Part shown: piece by piece, positions 53,653 through 63,777 of the stretch
Layout: every line of letters starts with the position of its first letter
How positions within the stretch are numbered: the stretch's first letter is position 1
From: Bradyrhizobium oligotrophicum S58
GTDB taxonomy: Bacteria; Pseudomonadota; Alphaproteobacteria; Rhizobiales; Xanthobacteraceae
NCBI RefSeq assembly: GCF_000344805.1
Contig: NC_020453.1
Coordinates: forward strand, 5,613,001 to 5,677,000
Length of the DNA: 64,000 nt
Reading direction: 5' to 3'
Position numbers and translations under genes: made by a program
Notes under the pieces: generated by a model
What the model saw: only the letters and a program-made list of their open reading frames with translations
Databases searched by the model: none
What the model was told of the DNA's origin: nothing

Positions 53653-54531
53653 CTACTCGACCATGACGACGTCGACGGCGACGCCGAGCTTCTGCTTGCG
53701 CGAGCCGACGATGATGCCATCGACCGGCGAAACATCCGAGAAGTCACGGCCCTGGCCCAGGATGATGTGATCATTGCCGACCACGAGATCATTGGTCGGA
53801 TCAAATCCGATCCATCCCAGCGTCTCGCCGCACCACAGCGACACCCAGGCATGGGTGGCGTCTGCGCCCTGCAGCCGCTTCTCGCCTTCGGGCGGAATCG
53901 TGCGCAGATAGCCACTGACATAGGCCGCCGGCAAACCGAGCCCGCGCAGCCCTGCGATCATCACGTGAGCGAAATCCTGGCAGACCCCGTGGCGATTGTC
54001 GAACACCTCGCGGAGCGGCGTCGAGATCACGGTGGCTTTGGGATCGTACTTGAACTCCTGGCGGATGCGCCGCATCAGATCGGCGGCGCCGGCCACGATG
54101 CCGGTGCCGGCCGGAAAGCTCGCGGATGCATAGTCCGTCACCGGCTCGAGCACCGGCACCAGCGCGCTGGCGAAGACGTAGCCGATCGGCGACGACGGAC
54201 CCAGGCTGGTGGCCTCGAAGGCGTCGTCGCGCACATGCTCCCAGGCCCGGCTCGGCGCGTCGCGCGCCGGGGGCCTGCGCGACAGCTTCACGCGCGAGCG
54301 CGAATCGATGCGCAGATGGCGGTGCTGGGTGTCGATGATGACGCTCTCGGTCAGCGTGCCGAAGAAATCGCGCCGCGACGTCCGCTCCGATGGGCGCGGC
54401 CGGATGTCGACGCTATGCGAGATCAGCTCCTGGCCGTCGCCGCTTGCCGGCTCCAGCCGCAACGAGCAGCGGGCGAAGCTGACGGCGCTTTCATATTCGT
54501 AGGTCGTGACATGCCGGATGTCGTAGATCAC
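53653..54531 (-). CDS. Transglutaminase-like cysteine protease-fold protein
   Basis: 292 residues. An N-terminal Bact_transglu_N region (YDIRHVTTYEYESAVSFARC) is followed by the transglutaminase core, with catalytic Cys in HGVCQDFAHVMIAGLRGLGL, His in ATHAWVSLWC and Asp in GWIGFDPTND. It would cleave or rearrange an amide/peptide bond. The start GTG 54531 overlaps the preceding gene's stop (GTGA), so it is translationally coupled with the ATP-grasp/alpha-E gene; the frame is open upstream only as a shadow. It is the third gene of the operon. Confidence 0.9.
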   Translation of the reverse strand: MIYDIRHVTTYEYESAVSFARCSLRLEPASGDGQELISHSVDIRPRPSERTSRRDFFGTLTESVIIDTQHRHLRIDSRSRVKLSRRPPARDAPSRAWEHVRDDAFEATSLGPSSPIGYVFASALVPVLEPVTDYASASFPAGTGIVAGAADLMRRIRQEFKYDPKATVISTPLREVFDNRHGVCQDFAHVMIAGLRGLGLPAAYVSGYLRTIPPEGEKRLQGADATHAWVSLWCGETLGWIGFDPTNDLVVGNDHIILGQGRDFSDVSPVDGIIVGSRKQKLGVAVDVVMVE

Positions 54532-57062
54532 GCGAGACCCGTCAGCTTCTCCGGCCGCGACGCGTTCGGGCCGTGCGGGAAATAATGCTGTCCGATCGCC
54601 TCCGACAGGCTGAGCAGGTCCTGCTCCAGCGCAAACAGTGTACGGCCGTCGAGATGAGCTGCTTCCGCCGCCGTCAGCCGCGCCCGCAGCGACACTGCAA
54701 GGCGCTGCGGACGCTCGATCAGGCCATTTTCCTTCAGCACCGGCAGGCCCGCGATGTGATCGTTCAGCACCTCGATCTGGAACGCGACCGAGCGCGGATT
54801 GTAGAGATCGAGCACGACGAGATCGCGGATCGGCGCCAGCGAAGGGCCGATCAAATAGCGCGAGCGATAGGTGATCTGGCAATCGACCAGGGTGAGCAGG
54901 ATGTCGAGGTCCTCGGGTGTCGCCTCGTCATAGCCGAACTGGCGCGCGAAGCGCGCGGTGTTGATGGCGCGCTCGGCGCGGCGTCCCATGTCGAGGAAGC
55001 GCCAGCCGGCAGCACGATTCATGTTCTCCTGGGCGAGGCCGGCGAAGCTCGCGAGCTTTTCCAGCAGCAGCTCGGCCGTGCTGAGGATGGCGTCGTCGTC
55101 ATCGACATCCTCGGCGAGCCGGTTGGACATCTCGGTGATGACCTGCCACGCGTCCGGCGACAGCCGCTCGCGCAGCGAGACCGCGGTGCGCTGCGCCGAT
55201 TTCAGCAACGACAGCGCCGAGCCGAACCGATCCTCGGCCTGCAGCGCCTCGTCGGCCACGCGCGGTCCCTGGGTGCGCGAGGTCTGCGCGATGGCGCCCC
55301 ACGCCAGCAGCAGCCGCTGGATGCGCTCGGCGGCGTTGAGCTGCGCCGGCGCGCCCTTGCCGGGATCGCGATGCTGGGCGGCGAGCGCGCGGATCAGCCG
55401 CAACGTCGCCTCGGCCCGCTCCAGATAACGTCCGAGCCAGAACAGATTGTCGGCGGCGCGGCTCGGCAACACGCCGGCGATGCGGCGGATGCGGACGTTG
55501 TCGGAGCCCGGCAGCAGGCTGTGCGCGGCCACCGCCTTGTCGGCGACGACCCAGACGTCGGCGGCGCGCGCGCCATCGCCCATCGACACTGCGCGCGCAT
55601 CGAGCGCGTCGGCGATCCGGCAGAAGCCGCCGGGCATCACCGTCCAGCCATCGGCGGTCGCAGCCGCGAACACGCGCAAAACGAACGGTCGCGGCGCGAT
55701 CCGGCCGCCTTCCCACACCGGAGTGGTCGACAGCCGCACGACCTCCTGGCCGACATAGTCGATGCCGCGCTGGGCGATCGCGGCGCGCAGCCGCTCGCGC
55801 TCGGCGACCGAGAGCTCGCTGACCAGCACCGGACCGCTGTTTGCAAAGCCCGGCACCGCGCGGCCATAGGCGCCTTCGATCGCGAACTCGTCGAGCCGCG
55901 ACAGCACCTCGTCGCGCGCCGACTTCTGGCCGCACCACCAGGTCGCGATATGCGGAATCTTGAGATCCTCGCCGAGCACGCGGCGGCACAGGCTCGGCAC
56001 GAAGCCGAGCAGCGCGCGCGCCTCAAGCACGCCGGAGCCCGGCATGTTGGCGAGCACGACGCCGCCCTTGCGCACGACGTCCATCAGTCCGGCAACGCCG
56101 AGCCGCGAGGCCGCGTCGAGCTCGAGCGGATCGAGCGAGTTGGAATCGAGCCGCCGCAGCAATACGTCGAGACGCTTGAGGCCGGCCACGGTGCGGATAT
56201 GCACGCGGTCGCCGCTGACGGCGAGATCGTCGCCTTCGACGAGCAGGAAGCCGAGATAACGCGCGAGCGTCGCGTGCTCGAAATAGGTCTCGCTGAAGGT
56301 GCCCGGCGTCAACACGCCGATGCGCGGCTCGTCCCGATCGGCGCTGGCACGCAGCGCGTCGCGGAACGCCTCGAAGAACGGCGCCAGACGCTCGACGTTC
56401 ATCGATTTGTAGATCGAGGAGAACGCGCGCGACAGTACCAGCCGATTTTCCAGCGCATAGCCCATGCCGGACGGCGCCTGGGTCCGGTCGCTCAGCACCC
56501 ACCAGCGCCCGTCGGGACCGCGGCCGATGTCGGCGGCATAGATGCTGAGGAAACGTCCGCCCGGCGGTTTGATGCCGCAGACCGGACGCAGATATTCGCT
56601 GGAGCCGGCGACGGCAGCCGCAGGCAGCGCGCCGCTCGCGAGCAGCCGTCCCTCGCCATAGATGTCCTGCAGCACGCGTTCGAGCAGCTCGGCGCGCTGA
56701 ATGATGCCCTGAGACAGTTGCGTCCACTCGGCCTCGTCGATCAGCAGCGGCAGGTGGCTCAGCGGCCACGATCGCTCGGCATTGTCACCCGGCGACCGAT
56801 AGGTGACGCCCGCCTCGCGCAAGTGACGATCGGCCGAGGCGAACCGGCGTTCGATATCGGTGGGCGCGAGTGCTGCGAAGGTATCGGCGAAGCGGGTCCA
56901 GACCGGCCGCGGCTGGCCATCGGCACCGATGAACTCATCGGGAATCCCGGGCAGCCTGGTGTAGTCGCGGGCCCATTGCGCGGCGCGACGCAGGACCGGA
57001 CGTGCCGCCGGCCGACCGGCGGCGGGGCTCGCTCCCTGGTCCTGGCCGCTCGAGCCGTCCAT
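54528..57062 (-). CDS. Circularly permuted ATP-grasp protein fused to alpha-E domain
   Basis: An 844-residue fusion. Residues about 20-500 are a circularly permuted ATP-grasp (CP_ATPgrasp) domain: LPLLIDEAEWTQLSQGIIQR, GKPP-like IKPPGGRFLSIYAADIGRGP, RIGVLTPGTFSETYFEHATL, and RPFVLRVFAAATADGWTVMP. Residues about 530-830 form an alpha-E helical domain (RAADNLFWLGRYLERAEATL, GWRFLDMGRRAERAINTARF). In many genomes these are two adjacent genes. ATP-grasp enzymes ligate carboxylates to amines; with the two transglutaminase-like partners this set is thought to build and process a peptide or peptide tag of unknown identity. It starts 30 bp after the DUF2126 gene stop. Confidence 0.9.
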   Translation of the reverse strand: MDGSSGQDQGASPAAGRPAARPVLRRAAQWARDYTRLPGIPDEFIGADGQPRPVWTRFADTFAALAPTDIERRFASADRHLREAGVTYRSPGDNAERSWPLSHLPLLIDEAEWTQLSQGIIQRAELLERVLQDIYGEGRLLASGALPAAAVAGSSEYLRPVCGIKPPGGRFLSIYAADIGRGPDGRWWVLSDRTQAPSGMGYALENRLVLSRAFSSIYKSMNVERLAPFFEAFRDALRASADRDEPRIGVLTPGTFSETYFEHATLARYLGFLLVEGDDLAVSGDRVHIRTVAGLKRLDVLLRRLDSNSLDPLELDAASRLGVAGLMDVVRKGGVVLANMPGSGVLEARALLGFVPSLCRRVLGEDLKIPHIATWWCGQKSARDEVLSRLDEFAIEGAYGRAVPGFANSGPVLVSELSVAERERLRAAIAQRGIDYVGQEVVRLSTTPVWEGGRIAPRPFVLRVFAAATADGWTVMPGGFCRIADALDARAVSMGDGARAADVWVVADKAVAAHSLLPGSDNVRIRRIAGVLPSRAADNLFWLGRYLERAEATLRLIRALAAQHRDPGKGAPAQLNAAERIQRLLLAWGAIAQTSRTQGPRVADEALQAEDRFGSALSLLKSAQRTAVSLRERLSPDAWQVITEMSNRLAEDVDDDDAILSTAELLLEKLASFAGLAQENMNRAAGWRFLDMGRRAERAINTARFARQFGYDEATPEDLDILLTLVDCQITYRSRYLIGPSLAPIRDLVVLDLYNPRSVAFQIEVLNDHIAGLPVLKENGLIERPQRLAVSLRARLTAAEAAHLDGRTLFALEQDLLSLSEAIGQHYFPHGPNASRPEKLTGLA

Positions 57063-57092
57063 ACCCTGGTCCTCCGCACCAACTCCGTTCCA

Positions 57093-60000
57093 TCAATGCA
57101 GGAGCGGCCTGCGCAAGTCGAGGGTCATCGGGAATTCATTTGTGCGTTCCTCGGGCGGCAACGCGATTCGTCCCGGAGTGTGGCCGTGATCCTGGAAGCG
57201 GGCGAGCCGCCGCGCCTCCGCCTCGTAGGAGTTGATCGGCTTGGTGTCGTAGCTGCGGCCGCCGGGATGGGCCACGTGATAGACGCAGCCGCCGAGCGAG
57301 CGGCCATTCCAGGTGTCGATCAGGTCGAAGGTCAGCGGCGAATGCACGGGAATCGACGGGTGCAGGCCGGAGGCCGGCTGCCACGCCTTGAAGCGCACCG
57401 CGGCCACGGCTTCGGCCGAACGACCGGTGAGGGTCATCGGCATTCTCCTACCATTGCAGGTGACGAGATGCCGGCCCTCGACGAAACCTTCAGCCTTGAC
57501 TTGAAGTCGCTCGACCGAGGAATCGACATAGCGAACGGTGCCGCCCGCCGCCCCCTCCTCGCCGAGCACGTGCCAGGGCTCCAGCGCCTGCCGCAGCTCG
57601 AGCGTCACGCCGCCGTGCTGGACGCGACCGAAGGTCGGAAAACGGAACTCGAGCTGTGCCTGGTACCACTCCGGCGAGAAGTCGTACCCGGACGACCTCA
57701 GCTCATCCAGCACATCAAGAAAGTCGTCCCAGATGATGTGAGGCAGCATGAAGCGGTCATGCAGCGCGGTGCCCCAGCGCACGAACCTGCCCTCCTGCGG
57801 TTCGCGCCACAATTTCGCGATCAGTGCGCGGATCAGGAGCTGCTGCGCCAGCGACATGCGCGGATCCGGCGGCATTTCCAACGCGCGAAACTCCACGAGG
57901 CCGAGGCGACCCGTCGGTCCCTCCGGCGAGTAGAGCTTGTCGATGCAGATCTCCGAGCGGTGGGTATTGCCGGTGATGTCGACAAGCAGATGCCTGAACA
58001 GCCGGTCGACCAGCCACAGCGGCACGCTCTGCCCGACTTGCGGCACGTTGGCGAGCGCGATCTCCAGCTCATAAAGGCTGTCGTGCCGCGCCTCATCGAT
58101 GCGCGGAGCCTGGCTGGTCGGCCCGATGAACATGCCGGAGAACAAATAAGACAGCGATGGATGCCGCTGCCAGTACAGGACGAGGCTCTTCAGCAGATCT
58201 GGGCGGCGCAGGAACGGCGAATCCGGCGGCGAGCTGCCGCCGACCACGACATGGTTGCCTCCACCGGTGCCGGTATGACGGCCGTCGATCAGGAAGCGAT
58301 TGGCGCCGAGCCGCACCTTGGCGGCGTCCTCATAGAGGCCGAAGGTGATGTCCACCGACTGGCGCCAGCTCGAGGCGGGCTGAATGTTGACCTCGATGAC
58401 GCCGGGATCGGGCGTCACCTTGATCACCTCGATGCGCGGATCGAATGGCGGCGCATAACCTTCCACGTGAACCTTGACCCGCATCGCCTCGGCGGTCGCT
58501 TCGACCGTCGCGACCAGTTCGAGGTAGTCCTCGATTTTTTCGACCGGCGGCATGAACACGCAGAGAATGCCGTCGCGGATCTCGACCGAGATCGCGGTAC
58601 GCACGCCCAACACGCTCGAATACTGATACTGGACGTCCTGCTGCGGTTGCGGCGCGCGATCGAGCTTCTGCAGCGGCGGCACCTGCGGCACGATCACCGG
58701 ACGCCCCTGCGCGAACACCGGCAGCGGGCCGCGCGCCTCCATCGGGTCCTGCTCGTGGATATACGGGAAGTCCTCCGGCGGAATGTAGACCAGCGAGCCG
58801 ATCGGCAGTCGCAGGCCGAGCGGGGAGTCGCCCGGGATCAGGAACAGCCGCTTGCGCCTGAGACCCCAGCGCTCGCTGCGCCAGCGTTTGGATTGCGCAT
58901 TCCAGCGCTGAACCGGCAGCACGAAGCCGCGCGGAATATGCAGCCCCTCGTCGAACACGCGCGCCATGCGCGCGCGCTCTTCCGGGTCGGCAAGCTTGGA
59001 GTCCAGCGCATCGACGTTCTCAGGCAGGGCAGCTTCCTTCTGCAGCCAATGCGCCGGATCCTCGAACGCCGGCATGACGTAGTCCGGCTCGAGCCCGAGC
59101 GTCTCCGCCGTCGTGTCGAGGAAGCGCTGCGCGTCCGCGATCGTGGCCGCGCGTGGTCCGTCGATGCTCGCGATCAGGTCCGGATTGCGCCAGATCGGCT
59201 CGCCGTCCTTGCGCCAGTAGAGCCCGAACGCCCAGCGCGGCAGGCTTTCGCCAGGATACCATTTGCCCTGGCCATAGTGCAGCAGACCACCCGGCGCAAA
59301 GCGCGATCGCAGACGCCTGATCAGGCTGTCCGCCAATCCACGCTTGGCCGGACCGACCGCGGCCGTGTTCCACTCCGCCGATTCCATGTCGTCGATCGAC
59401 ACGAAGGTCGGCTCACCGCCCATCGTCAGGCGGACATCGTGGGCCGCGAGATCGGCATCGACGGCCTCGCCGAGCTGATCGAGCTTCGCCCACGCATCAT
59501 CCGAGAATGGACGTGTGATCCGCGGCGCTTCGCGGATCCGCTTCACGCTCATGTCGAAGCCGAATTCGACCTCGGCAAAGCTGGCTCCGCCGGTGATGGG
59601 CGCGGCCGATCGGTAGTGCGGCGTCGCTGCAACCGGAATGTGGCCCTCGCCGGCGAGCATGCCGGAGGTCACGTCGAAGCCGATCCACCCAGCACCGGGC
59701 AGATAGACCTCAGCCCAGGCGTGCAGATCGGTGAAATCGTTCTCGACCTCTACCGGGCCTTCGACCGGATCGATGTCGGGACGCAGCTGGATCAAATAGC
59801 CGGATACGAAGCGGGCGGCGAGCCCGAGATGCCGCAACGTCTGAATCAGCAGCCACGCGGAATCGCGACAGGAGCCCGCAGCCGACGACAGCGTCTCCTC
59901 CGGCGTCTGAACGCCGGCCTCCATCCGAATGATATAACGAATCTTTTTCTGCAACTGTGCATTGAGTTCGACGAGATAGTTGACGGTGTTGTCGGCCTCG

Positions 60001-60407
60001 CGGGGAATCGACTTCAAGTATTCCGCGAACAGCGGCCCCGGCTCGATCGTTTCGAGATAGGGCGCCAGCTCCGCCTTCAGCCCATCCGGATATGCGAACG
60101 GGAAACTGTCCGCGTAGGGCTCGACGAAGAAATCGAACGGGTTGATCACGGTCATCTGTGCCGTGAAATCGACCTCGATTTTCAGTTCGTTCACCTTCTC
60201 CGGAAAAACGTAGCGCGCCAGCCAGTTTCCCTGCGGATCCTGCTGCCAGTTCACGAAATGGTTCGGCGGCGTGATCTTGAGCGAATAGCTCAGCACGGGC
60301 GTCCTGGTATGGGGTGCAGGACGGAGACGGATGGTCTGGGGACCCAGATCGACCGGACGATCATACTTATAATGGGTGACGTGATGTAATGCGACGTAGA
60401 TTGACAC
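57093..60407 (-). CDS. Large transglutaminase-family protein with DUF2126
   Basis: About 1104 residues. An N-terminal transglutaminase-like part (Bact_transglu_N then core, with Cys in [20 protein letters not shown], His in [12 protein letters not shown] and Asp in GFDVTSG) is joined to the DUF2126 region from about residue 310 to the end ([41 protein letters not shown]-like [34 protein letters not shown]). The start GTG 60407 (frame reading [17 protein letters not shown]) matches family N-termini; the frame is open 13 codons further, to ATG 60446. It is first gene of the three-gene operon. Function unknown; peptide processing is inferred. Confidence 0.88.
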   Translation of the reverse strand: MSIYVALHHVTHYKYDRPVDLGPQTIRLRPAPHTRTPVLSYSLKITPPNHFVNWQQDPQGNWLARYVFPEKVNELKIEVDFTAQMTVINPFDFFVEPYADSFPFAYPDGLKAELAPYLETIEPGPLFAEYLKSIPREADNTVNYLVELNAQLQKKIRYIIRMEAGVQTPEETLSSAAGSCRDSAWLLIQTLRHLGLAARFVSGYLIQLRPDIDPVEGPVEVENDFTDLHAWAEVYLPGAGWIGFDVTSGMLAGEGHIPVAATPHYRSAAPITGGASFAEVEFGFDMSVKRIREAPRITRPFSDDAWAKLDQLGEAVDADLAAHDVRLTMGGEPTFVSIDDMESAEWNTAAVGPAKRGLADSLIRRLRSRFAPGGLLHYGQGKWYPGESLPRWAFGLYWRKDGEPIWRNPDLIASIDGPRAATIADAQRFLDTTAETLGLEPDYVMPAFEDPAHWLQKEAALPENVDALDSKLADPEERARMARVFDEGLHIPRGFVLPVQRWNAQSKRWRSERWGLRRKRLFLIPGDSPLGLRLPIGSLVYIPPEDFPYIHEQDPMEARGPLPVFAQGRPVIVPQVPPLQKLDRAPQPQQDVQYQYSSVLGVRTAISVEIRDGILCVFMPPVEKIEDYLELVATVEATAEAMRVKVHVEGYAPPFDPRIEVIKVTPDPGVIEVNIQPASSWRQSVDITFGLYEDAAKVRLGANRFLIDGRHTGTGGGNHVVVGGSSPPDSPFLRRPDLLKSLVLYWQRHPSLSYLFSGMFIGPTSQAPRIDEARHDSLYELEIALANVPQVGQSVPLWLVDRLFRHLLVDITGNTHRSEICIDKLYSPEGPTGRLGLVEFRALEMPPDPRMSLAQQLLIRALIAKLWREPQEGRFVRWGTALHDRFMLPHIIWDDFLDVLDELRSSGYDFSPEWYQAQLEFRFPTFGRVQHGGVTLELRQALEPWHVLGEEGAAGGTVRYVDSSVERLQVKAEGFVEGRHLVTCNGRRMPMTLTGRSAEAVAAVRFKAWQPASGLHPSIPVHSPLTFDLIDTWNGRSLGGCVYHVAHPGGRSYDTKPINSYEAEARRLARFQDHGHTPGRIALPPEERTNEFPMTLDLRRPLLH

Positions 60408-60843
60408 GTGGGTTCGGCGCTCCAGCAACTTTTTTGAGCAGAACATTGCTATGCTCAGGGATCAAGCACTAACAAAGGGCAGAGCTGCCTATTGAACTAT
60501 CCTACGCCCCCTACGCGGCATTCAGGATGGCTTCGAACCCTCATCCGGCCCGGATCGGACGTCTCAGTTGCACGCACCGGCCGCTTTTTCGCCGGCAACG
60601 AGTGCCGATAACGGCCGGCGATGAGGAACGGGAGAAGAACAAACAAGCCGAATGAGCGTGTTCCCTGTGAGTTGTCCACAGCCAAGTCTGATTTTACTCA
60701 CGGAAGATTGACCAATTCGCCATAGTTCGGGTTAACCCCTCGTGATGAACTAACAAGAACTAATAGCGTTGCACCCGCCGCAATCGCTTGATAGCTCGAC
60801 TACACGTGCTATTTAGGACCCCCATTGTCAAAAGGAGAATCAA
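60408..60843. other. Gap of 436 bp with divergent promoters
   Basis: No convincing gene. 60590-60760 contains GTTGTCCACAG and AT-rich sequence; a minus-strand frame at 60497-60685 is poor. The promoter for the small basic protein is listed separately; the operon promoter for the DUF2126 gene must lie at about 60430-60560 but has no clear match. Confidence 0.45.
60788..60815 (+). promoter_or_regulatory. Sigma-70-like promoter for the small basic protein
   Basis: TTGATA at 60788-60793, a 16-base spacer, TATTTA at 60810-60815. It stands 29 bp before the GTG start, with a strong AGGAG site in between (60832-60836). Confidence 0.5.
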
Positions 60844-61041
60844 GTGGCGAAGACAGCTAAGAAGGCAGCTACCAAGAAGTTGGCGCGGAAACCCTACACG
60901 CCCGCCGACATCAAGCTGCTGAAGCAGCACTCCAAGTCGAAGACCCCGGTGGCCAAGATCGCCAAGGCGATGAAGCGGACCGAAGGCTCGCTCCGTCAGA
61001 AGGCTCTGGCGCTCGGGATCGGCCTGGGCCACCAGCGGTAA
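60844..61041 (+). CDS. Small basic protein, histone-H1-like tail with helix-turn-helix-like core
   Basis: 65 residues. The Lys/Ala-rich N-terminus (AKTAKKAATKKLARK) resembles the tail of histone-H1-like proteins; residues about 17-60 (YTPADIKLLKQHSKSKTPVA then KIAKAMKRTEGSLRQKALAL) read like a Myb/SANT- or sigma-region-4-like HTH. A nucleoid-associated or DNA-binding role is likely but unproven. Start GTG 60844 with AAAGGAGAA eight bases upstream and a sigma-70-like promoter; this is a well-expressed-looking unit. Net charge is strongly positive. Confidence 0.85.
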   Translation: MAKTAKKAATKKLARKPYTPADIKLLKQHSKSKTPVAKIAKAMKRTEGSLRQKALALGIGLGHQR

Positions 61042-61111
61042 ATTGTTCGGCGCCGCTGTCGCGCGAGCGTCAGCACGGCCAGCCTGCGGCGGCGCTTCTC
61101 ACCCGACATCT

Positions 61112-61162
61112 GATCTCAGTTGCGATCAAATCTCAGCTAAGTGGCGATCTCAGCTGCGATCA
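61112..61162. repeat. Pair of 17-base direct repeats
   Basis: GATCTCAGTTGCGATCA at 61112-61128 and GATCTCAGCTGCGATCA at 61146-61162, identical except for one base. A third partial copy ATCTCAGCTAAG lies between. Each unit has the palindromic ends GATC/GATC. They lie between convergent genes, about 70 bp beyond the small basic protein stop. Confidence 0.6.
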
Positions 61163-61224
61163 GATGCCGGCACAGAAATGGCCGGCAACAGAATCTCGAC
61201 AGCTGAATAGCTGAGTTGGCCCGG

Positions 61225-62748
61225 CTACATCGTCGCCCCGAGCACCCACGGCGCGAACTCGGCCCCGCCGAAATCGAAGCTCTCGCTCTTGGTCGGCTGC
61301 CCCGAGGCGGTCTTCAGCATCAGCTCGAAGATGCGCTGTCCGCACTCCTGCACCGTCTCCTCGCCCTCGAGGATGGTGCCGCAGTTGACGTCCATGTCGT
61401 CTTCCATCCGCTTGTACATCGGCGTATTGGTCGCGAGCTTGATGGATGGCGCCGGCTTGCAGCCGAACACGCTGCCACGTCCGGTGGTGAAGCAGACGAG
61501 ATTGGCGCCTCCAGCCACCTGCCCCGTCGCTGCGACCGGGTCGTAGCCGGGCGTGTCCATGAACACGAAGCCCTTCTTGGTGACGGCCTCGGCATAATGC
61601 AGCACGTCCACCAGATTGGTGCTGCCGGCCTTCGCCATCGCGCCGAGCGACTTCTCGAGGATGGTGGTGAGGCCGCCAGCCTTGTTGCCCGGGCTGGGAT
61701 TGGCGTTCATCTCCGCGCCTTCGCGCGCCGTATACTCCTCCCACCAGCGCATCAATGAGACCAGTTTCTCGCCGACCTCGCGACTGACAGCACGTCGGGT
61801 CAACAGATGTTCGGCGCCATAGGTCTCGGGTGTTTCCGACAGGATGACCGTGCCACCATGCCGCACCAGCAGATCACTGGCGGCACCGAGCGCGGGATTG
61901 GCCGAGATGCCGGAATAGCCGTCCGAGCCGCCACATTGCAGAGCGACCGTCAGCTCGCTCGCCGGAACCGTCTCGCGCCTCACCTTGTTGGCGTCGGTCA
62001 GCGCTTCCTTCACGAAGGCGATGCCGGCCTCGACGGTCTTGCGGGTGCCGCCGACTTCCTGAATGTCCATCGCGCGCAGGCGGCCGGCGAGCTTCTGCTC
62101 CTCCATCAAGCCACCGATCTGGTTGGCCTCGCAGCCCAGGCCAAGTACGATCACCGCAGAAAAATTCGCGTGCCGCGCGTAGCCGCCGAGCGTTCGGCGC
62201 AACAGCTTCAGCGGCTCGTCGAGCGTCATGCCGCAGCCGGTCTTGTGCGTCAGGGCCACGACACCATCGACATGGGGATAGTCGGCGAGCGGATCGTCGC
62301 CGGTAAACGGATTTCTCTTGAAGACGTCGGCGACCAGGCTCGCGACATGCGCGCTGCAATTCACCGAAGTCAGAAGCCCGATGTAGTTGCGGGTCGCCAC
62401 CCGACCATCGGGGCGGCGGATGCCTTCGAAGGTCGCCGGAAGATCGAAGTTCGGCGTCGGCTTGACGTCGACGCCATAGGCGTAGTCCTTGGCAAAGTCG
62501 CCCATGCCGCAGTTCTGTGTATGAACGTGCTGACCAGGCGCGATCGGCGCGGTGGCGAAGCCGATGATCTGGCCGTAGCGCCGGATCGGCTCGCCCAAAG
62601 CGATCGGACGCACTGCGACCTTATGCCCCGCCGGGATCCGATCCATCGTCGTGACGCCTTCGGCGACCGCCAATCCCGGAGGCAGGCTCGCACGAGCGAT
62701 CAGAACGCTGTCCTCGGGATGAAGGCGGATGACGGGGGTCGGAGCCAT
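61225..62748 (-). CDS. UxaA-family sugar-acid dehydratase (altronate dehydratase type)
   Basis: A 507-residue protein of the UxaA/altronate-dehydratase family, combining the N-terminal SAF-like domain (about 1-100: VIRLHPEDSVLIARASLPPG, HVHTQNCGMGDF) and the large GD_AH catalytic part (DGRVATRNYIGLLTSVNCSA, ALTHKTGCGMTLDEPLKLLR, GLGCEANQIGG, ALQCGGSDGYSGISANPALG, CFTTGRGSVFGCKPAPSIKL). These iron-dependent enzymes dehydrate aldonates or hexarates to 2-keto-3-deoxy acids. The two-domain, one-gene form is usual. AGAGAG lies shortly before ATG 62748. It is 113 bp after the aldolase gene, which could cleave its product. The actual sugar acid is not determined. Confidence 0.85.
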   Translation of the reverse strand: MAPTPVIRLHPEDSVLIARASLPPGLAVAEGVTTMDRIPAGHKVAVRPIALGEPIRRYGQIIGFATAPIAPGQHVHTQNCGMGDFAKDYAYGVDVKPTPNFDLPATFEGIRRPDGRVATRNYIGLLTSVNCSAHVASLVADVFKRNPFTGDDPLADYPHVDGVVALTHKTGCGMTLDEPLKLLRRTLGGYARHANFSAVIVLGLGCEANQIGGLMEEQKLAGRLRAMDIQEVGGTRKTVEAGIAFVKEALTDANKVRRETVPASELTVALQCGGSDGYSGISANPALGAASDLLVRHGGTVILSETPETYGAEHLLTRRAVSREVGEKLVSLMRWWEEYTAREGAEMNANPSPGNKAGGLTTILEKSLGAMAKAGSTNLVDVLHYAEAVTKKGFVFMDTPGYDPVAATGQVAGGANLVCFTTGRGSVFGCKPAPSIKLATNTPMYKRMEDDMDVNCGTILEGEETVQECGQRIFELMLKTASGQPTKSESFDFGGAEFAPWVLGATM

Positions 62749-62861
62749 GGCACGATCTCTCTATTAATACGCGAACGAAGCGAGGCGAGCGAACGGCGGT
62801 TGGGAGAAGCGAGTGGAAAGACCCTGCTCGCTACTCCCTCCTCGCCATTCGCCTCTATCTC

Positions 62862-63641
62862 TTACGCCTTGCCGCCGGACTCTTTCCGGGTCTGCGCCAC
62901 CTGCTGGCGGGCGTAGACCTGCATCAGCCCGACCTCGTTCGACAGGGTCACCAGCTTGAAGCCCATGTTGATGGCACGGACGGCGCCTTCGGCGCCGCTG
63001 CAATGGATGCCGGGATTGAGGCCGCGCTTGCCGCATTCCTTCACGATCTTCTCATAGATCTTGAGGATCTCCGGCTCGTCGCGATCGAGCTTCGGCACCA
63101 GGCCATAGGAGAAACCGAGATCGGACGGACCGATATAGACGCCATCGATGCCTTCGACGTCGAGAATGGCTTCCATGTTCTCGACCGCGGTCTTGGTCTC
63201 CATCATCGGCAGCAGCACGATCTCGTCATTGGCCGTCTTCTGATACTCGCCGGCGCTCCCATACATGCCCGAGCGGATCGGGCCGTTCGAGCGGACGCCC
63301 TTCGGCGGATATTTGGCGTAGGAAACGAGGTTGCGGGCCTCCTGCGGTGTGTTCACCATCGGGCAGATCACGCCATAGGCGCCGCCATCGAGCACCTTGC
63401 CGATGACACCAGGCTCGTTCCACGGCACGCGCACCATCGGGGTCACCGGATGGCCGTGCATGGCCTGGAAACACTGCACCATCGAGAGATAGTCCTGCAC
63501 CCCGTGCTGCATGTCCACGGTGACGCTGTCGAAGCCACACTGAGCCACGACCTCCGCGGAAAAGCCCGAGGGGATCGCGAGCCAGGCATTCACCACCGTC
63601 TTGCCTTCGGCCCAGAGCTGCTTGACCTTGTTGTTCGCCAC
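62862..63641 (-). CDS. HpcH/HpaI-type 2-keto-3-deoxy acid aldolase
   Basis: A 259-residue class II aldolase of the HpcH/HpaI family that splits 2-keto-3-deoxy (often 2,4-dihydroxy) acids to pyruvate and an aldehyde. Motifs: FDSVTVDMQHGVQDY, PMVRVPWNEPGVIGKVLDGG, GVICPMVNTPQEA, METKTAVENM (metal Glu) and YIGPSDLGFSYG (metal Asp). The catalytic Arg sits in MVRVPW and the base His in DMQHGVQDY. The start GTG 63641 has AAGGAA upstream. It lies between the Ldh_2-type gene and the dehydratase on one strand, a likely catabolic operon. Confidence 0.88.
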   Translation of the reverse strand: MANNKVKQLWAEGKTVVNAWLAIPSGFSAEVVAQCGFDSVTVDMQHGVQDYLSMVQCFQAMHGHPVTPMVRVPWNEPGVIGKVLDGGAYGVICPMVNTPQEARNLVSYAKYPPKGVRSNGPIRSGMYGSAGEYQKTANDEIVLLPMMETKTAVENMEAILDVEGIDGVYIGPSDLGFSYGLVPKLDRDEPEILKIYEKIVKECGKRGLNPGIHCSGAEGAVRAINMGFKLVTLSNEVGLMQVYARQQVAQTRKESGGKA

Positions 63642-63777
63642 GACTTCGTTTCCTTCCCTTGTTGTTGTTCAATCGAACCGTCTAGTTGACCTTATCGTTC
63701 TCGCCAATGGCGCCGCGAGGCGTGATACCGTCATCTTTGTTCCGCTTTGTGTCGCGATCCCCGCGATCACACCGATA

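Noticed and set aside
54573..60389. Plus-strand open frame of 1938 residues
   Set aside because: It is antisense to the DUF2126 and ATP-grasp/alpha-E genes, lacks any family motif and is rich in Arg/Asp/Gln repeats typical of a GC-rich shadow frame.
60608..60680. Possible replication or DnaA-box site (GTTGTCCACAG)
   Set aside because: A single weak match without clustering, so not an origin.
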